DNA from: Micrococcales bacterium UBA3913 | Lineage (GTDB): Bacteria > Actinomycetota > Actinomycetes > Actinomycetales > Microbacteriaceae | Reading direction: 5' to 3' | Assembly: GCA_002391425.1 (NCBI GenBank) | Contig: DGEZ01000082.1 | Span: 1 to 6,356 of the forward strand | DNA length: 6,356 nucleotides | Shown here: one piece after another, positions 4,954-6,356 of the stretch | Layout: the number at the start of each line of letters is the position of its first letter | Numbering within the stretch: the stretch's first letter is position 1 | Made by a program: the position numbers and the translations under genes | The notes under the pieces: generated by a model | Databases searched by the model: none | Seen by the model: the letters and a program-made list of their open reading frames with translations, nothing else | What the model was told of the DNA's origin: nothing

Positions 4954-6321
4954 ATGGTCCAGCGCAGCATCCCGCTGGCGGGCTACCGCGGCGTCACCGC
5001 ACGCGCCTGTGTCCGTGTCGGCGACCACGTCCAGTGCGGGCAACTCATCGGCGTGCCCGAGGCCCCCGGCAGTGTCCCCGTACACGCCAGTGATGCCGGC
5101 GAGGTAATCCGCGTCACCGCTGACTCCGTCGTCATCGACGGGTCACCGCAGGCACTGCACCCGAGCGCGTGTACCGTGACCCTGCCGCCTGGGTCAGTGG
5201 CCGACCGCGTCCGCGACAGCGGCCTGGTCGGGATGGGCGGAGCGGGCTACCCGACAGCGCAGAAGCTTGCCAGCACGGGCATCCACACGCTCATCCTGAA
5301 TGCGGTCGAATGCGAGCCGCTCATCGAGCAGAATGCGGCCGAGATCACCCGCGACGCGCGCGCGGTGCTGTTCGGGCTGCGTTATGCCGCCTCGCTGCTG
5401 GGCGCGACAACTCTCATCGCGGCGGTCAAGCCCAGCCGGCCGGAGCTGGGCGCAGCCCTCACCAGAGCGGCAGCCCAGCTCGGGATGGGGCTGGACGTCC
5501 GTACCGTCAGCGACGACTACCCGGCCGGGGACCACCGCGCGGTCATCCGCGACGCGCTGGGAACACTCCTGCCCGTTGACGCGCGCTCGAGCTCGATCGG
5601 GGTGAGCGTTGTCAACGTCGAAACTATGCTGCGCGTGGAACGGGCCGTCACCGCGGGCCATCCCGTGATCACCACCGACCTGACCGTGACAGCCCCCGAC
5701 TTCGGTCCTCAGGTAGTGCGGGACGTTCCCGTCGGCACGCACCTGGTGGACCTGTGCGAGGCCCTGGGCGTGACCATCCCGCCTGCGGCACAGGTGCTCG
5801 TGGATGGGCCGTTCATGGGACGCCGCGTCGAGCTGGATGCTGTGGTGACGAAAACCACCGGCGGCGTCATCATCGCGCCCGCGCCCCAGGCGCACCCCGA
5901 ACCGGTGGGGCTGATCGTGTGCGCCTGCGGTGCGAGTGAACAGCGGATGCGCCAGTGGGCCGCCGAACGGGGCGCACCCGTGGTCGCCGTGGAGCACTGC
6001 GCGAACGCGGTCCCCGTGGGCGGAGGACTGCGCTGCAAGAACCCCGGGGTCTGCCCCGGACAGGCCAAAGCAGTGATATCCGCCCGCAAAGCAGGGGCGC
6101 AGGAGCTGCTCATTGGTCACTGCGTGGACTGCACGAACACCGTGATGCGGGTCGCCCCCGCTATGGGGCTGACGGTGCACCACACCAGCGACGACGCCCT
6201 GGCCGTGGCCGGTATGCCGCCCATGCGCGGCGGCCACGCGGCCACCCCCGCCTCCCCATCCGGCACCCACCCGGCACCCCAAGCACACCCGGCACCCCAA
6301 GCAGTACACCCCCACGCCTGA
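4954..6321 (+). CDS. prdC: RnfC-like electron transfer protein, PrdC (proline reductase-associated) type
   Basis: A 455-residue protein related to the RnfC/NuoF flavin- and NADH-binding subunits. Residues 1-62 form the small biotinyl-like barrel (RVGDHVQCGQLIGVPEAPGS, then VHASDAGEV). Next come the glycine-rich nucleotide site GLVGMGGAGYPT (90-101) and NAVECEPLIEQN (116-127), where RnfC has a similar E-C-E-P. The Cys residues cluster late: CACG (323-326), Cys349, Cys361, Cys367-Pro368 and HCVDCTNTVM (389-398). This set differs from the two CxxCxxCxxxCP ferredoxin motifs of true RnfC and fits PrdC-type proteins, which pass electrons from NADH to D-proline reductase. No membrane helix is present and no other Rnf subunit is adjacent. 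There is no in-frame TGA before the terminal one, so no selenocysteine is evident here. A His/Pro tail (about 436-455) is unusual. The start is fixed by AGGAGG (4943-4948), five bases before the ATG. The PrdC assignment over another RnfC-like relative is moderate. Confidence 0.72.
   Translation: MVQRSIPLAGYRGVTARACVRVGDHVQCGQLIGVPEAPGSVPVHASDAGEVIRVTADSVVIDGSPQALHPSACTVTLPPGSVADRVRDSGLVGMGGAGYPTAQKLASTGIHTLILNAVECEPLIEQNAAEITRDARAVLFGLRYAASLLGATTLIAAVKPSRPELGAALTRAAAQLGMGLDVRTVSDDYPAGDHRAVIRDALGTLLPVDARSSSIGVSVVNVETMLRVERAVTAGHPVITTDLTVTAPDFGPQVVRDVPVGTHLVDLCEALGVTIPPAAQVLVDGPFMGRRVELDAVVTKTTGGVIIAPAPQAHPEPVGLIVCACGASEQRMRQWAAERGAPVVAVEHCANAVPVGGGLRCKNPGVCPGQAKAVISARKAGAQELLIGHCVDCTNTVMRVAPAMGLTVHHTSDDALAVAGMPPMRGGHAATPASPSGTHPAPQAHPAPQAVHPHA
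6268..6303 (+). repeat. Tandem 18-bp direct repeat in the prdC-like gene
   Basis: The 18-base unit CACCCGGCACCCCAAGCA occurs twice without mismatch (6268-6285 and 6286-6303) and encodes His-Pro-Ala-Pro-Gln-Ala twice (residues 439-450). A third, shorter relative (CCGGCACC) lies just upstream near 6260. The repeat is in frame and close to the stop at 6319, so changes in copy number would lengthen or shorten the protein tail without breaking the reading frame. Confidence 0.85.
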
Positions 6322-6353
6322 CCAGGTCAGAACGATCAGAAAGAGAGGACCCC

Positions 6354-6356
6354 ATG
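6354..6356 (+). CDS. Start codon of the next gene in the PrdC-like operon, remainder outside window
   Basis: The last three bases are ATG, preceded five bases upstream by GAGAGG (6343-6348), a good Shine-Dalgarno. It begins 32 bases after the stop of the PrdC-like gene with no terminator between, so it is very likely in the same transcript. In known proline reductase loci prdC is near prdA, prdB and prdR, so a reductase subunit or regulator is plausible, but nothing of the protein is visible. Confidence 0.6.

Noticed and set aside
5194..6315. Minus-strand open frame of 373 codons opposite the PrdC-like gene
   Set aside because: The translation is Gly/His/Arg/Val-rich with no motif, and the plus strand has clear conserved motifs, so this is a shadow frame.
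4954..6321. RnfC subunit of a membrane Rnf complex
   Set aside because: It lacks two CxxCxxCxxxCP ferredoxin motifs and no other Rnf subunit is seen adjacent; PrdC-type fits better, though only the downstream sequence would settle it.

Overview
The window is GC-rich with strong G/C preference at third codon positions, actinobacterial-type promoters and Shine-Dalgarno sequences, and no insertion sequences, RNA genes or CRISPR. It looks like chromosomal DNA of an actinobacterium. A proline-reductase-type electron transfer gene (PrdC-like) next to a C1B aminopeptidase and an aldo/keto reductase suggests an anaerobic or facultative, peptide-using host-associated lineage such as the Actinomycetaceae; this placement is inference.

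Left part, minus strand (2279 down to 1): a compact three-gene operon in which each junction is a 4-bp ATGA overlap. In transcription order it encodes a five-helix membrane protein of the DUF4956 family, a VTC-domain protein of the polyphosphate polymerase type, and a lipoprotein with a repetitive beta-helix-like domain of the Cthe_2159/DUF4353 carbohydrate-binding family, cut by the left edge. The overlaps argue that the three products act together, plausibly as a membrane-associated polyphosphate (or related polymer) synthesis unit with an exported sugar-binding partner. The joint function is not established.

Middle, plus strand: a 136-bp divergent intergenic region leads into an aminopeptidase C (PepC/bleomycin hydrolase family, 2416-3762). 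Its GTG start sits where transcription from an upstream TAGCCT -10 box would begin, so the mRNA is probably leaderless; a perfect palindrome covers the presumed -35. An aldo/keto reductase (3833-4750) follows 70 bp later and is closed by a clear intrinsic terminator at 4796-4826.

Right part, plus strand: after the terminator lies a promoter whose -10 and start site are covered by two interlocked 16-bp palindromes (4899-4926), then an RnfC-like electron transfer protein most similar to PrdC (4954-6321) with an unusual His/Pro repeat tail. The start codon of the next gene, behind a good ribosome binding site, is the last three bases of the window. If the gene is prdC, the downstream gene is likely part of a D-proline reductase (or related) module. 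The most interesting leads are this doubly-operatored prdC-like operon and the DUF4956-VTC-Cthe_2159 operon.
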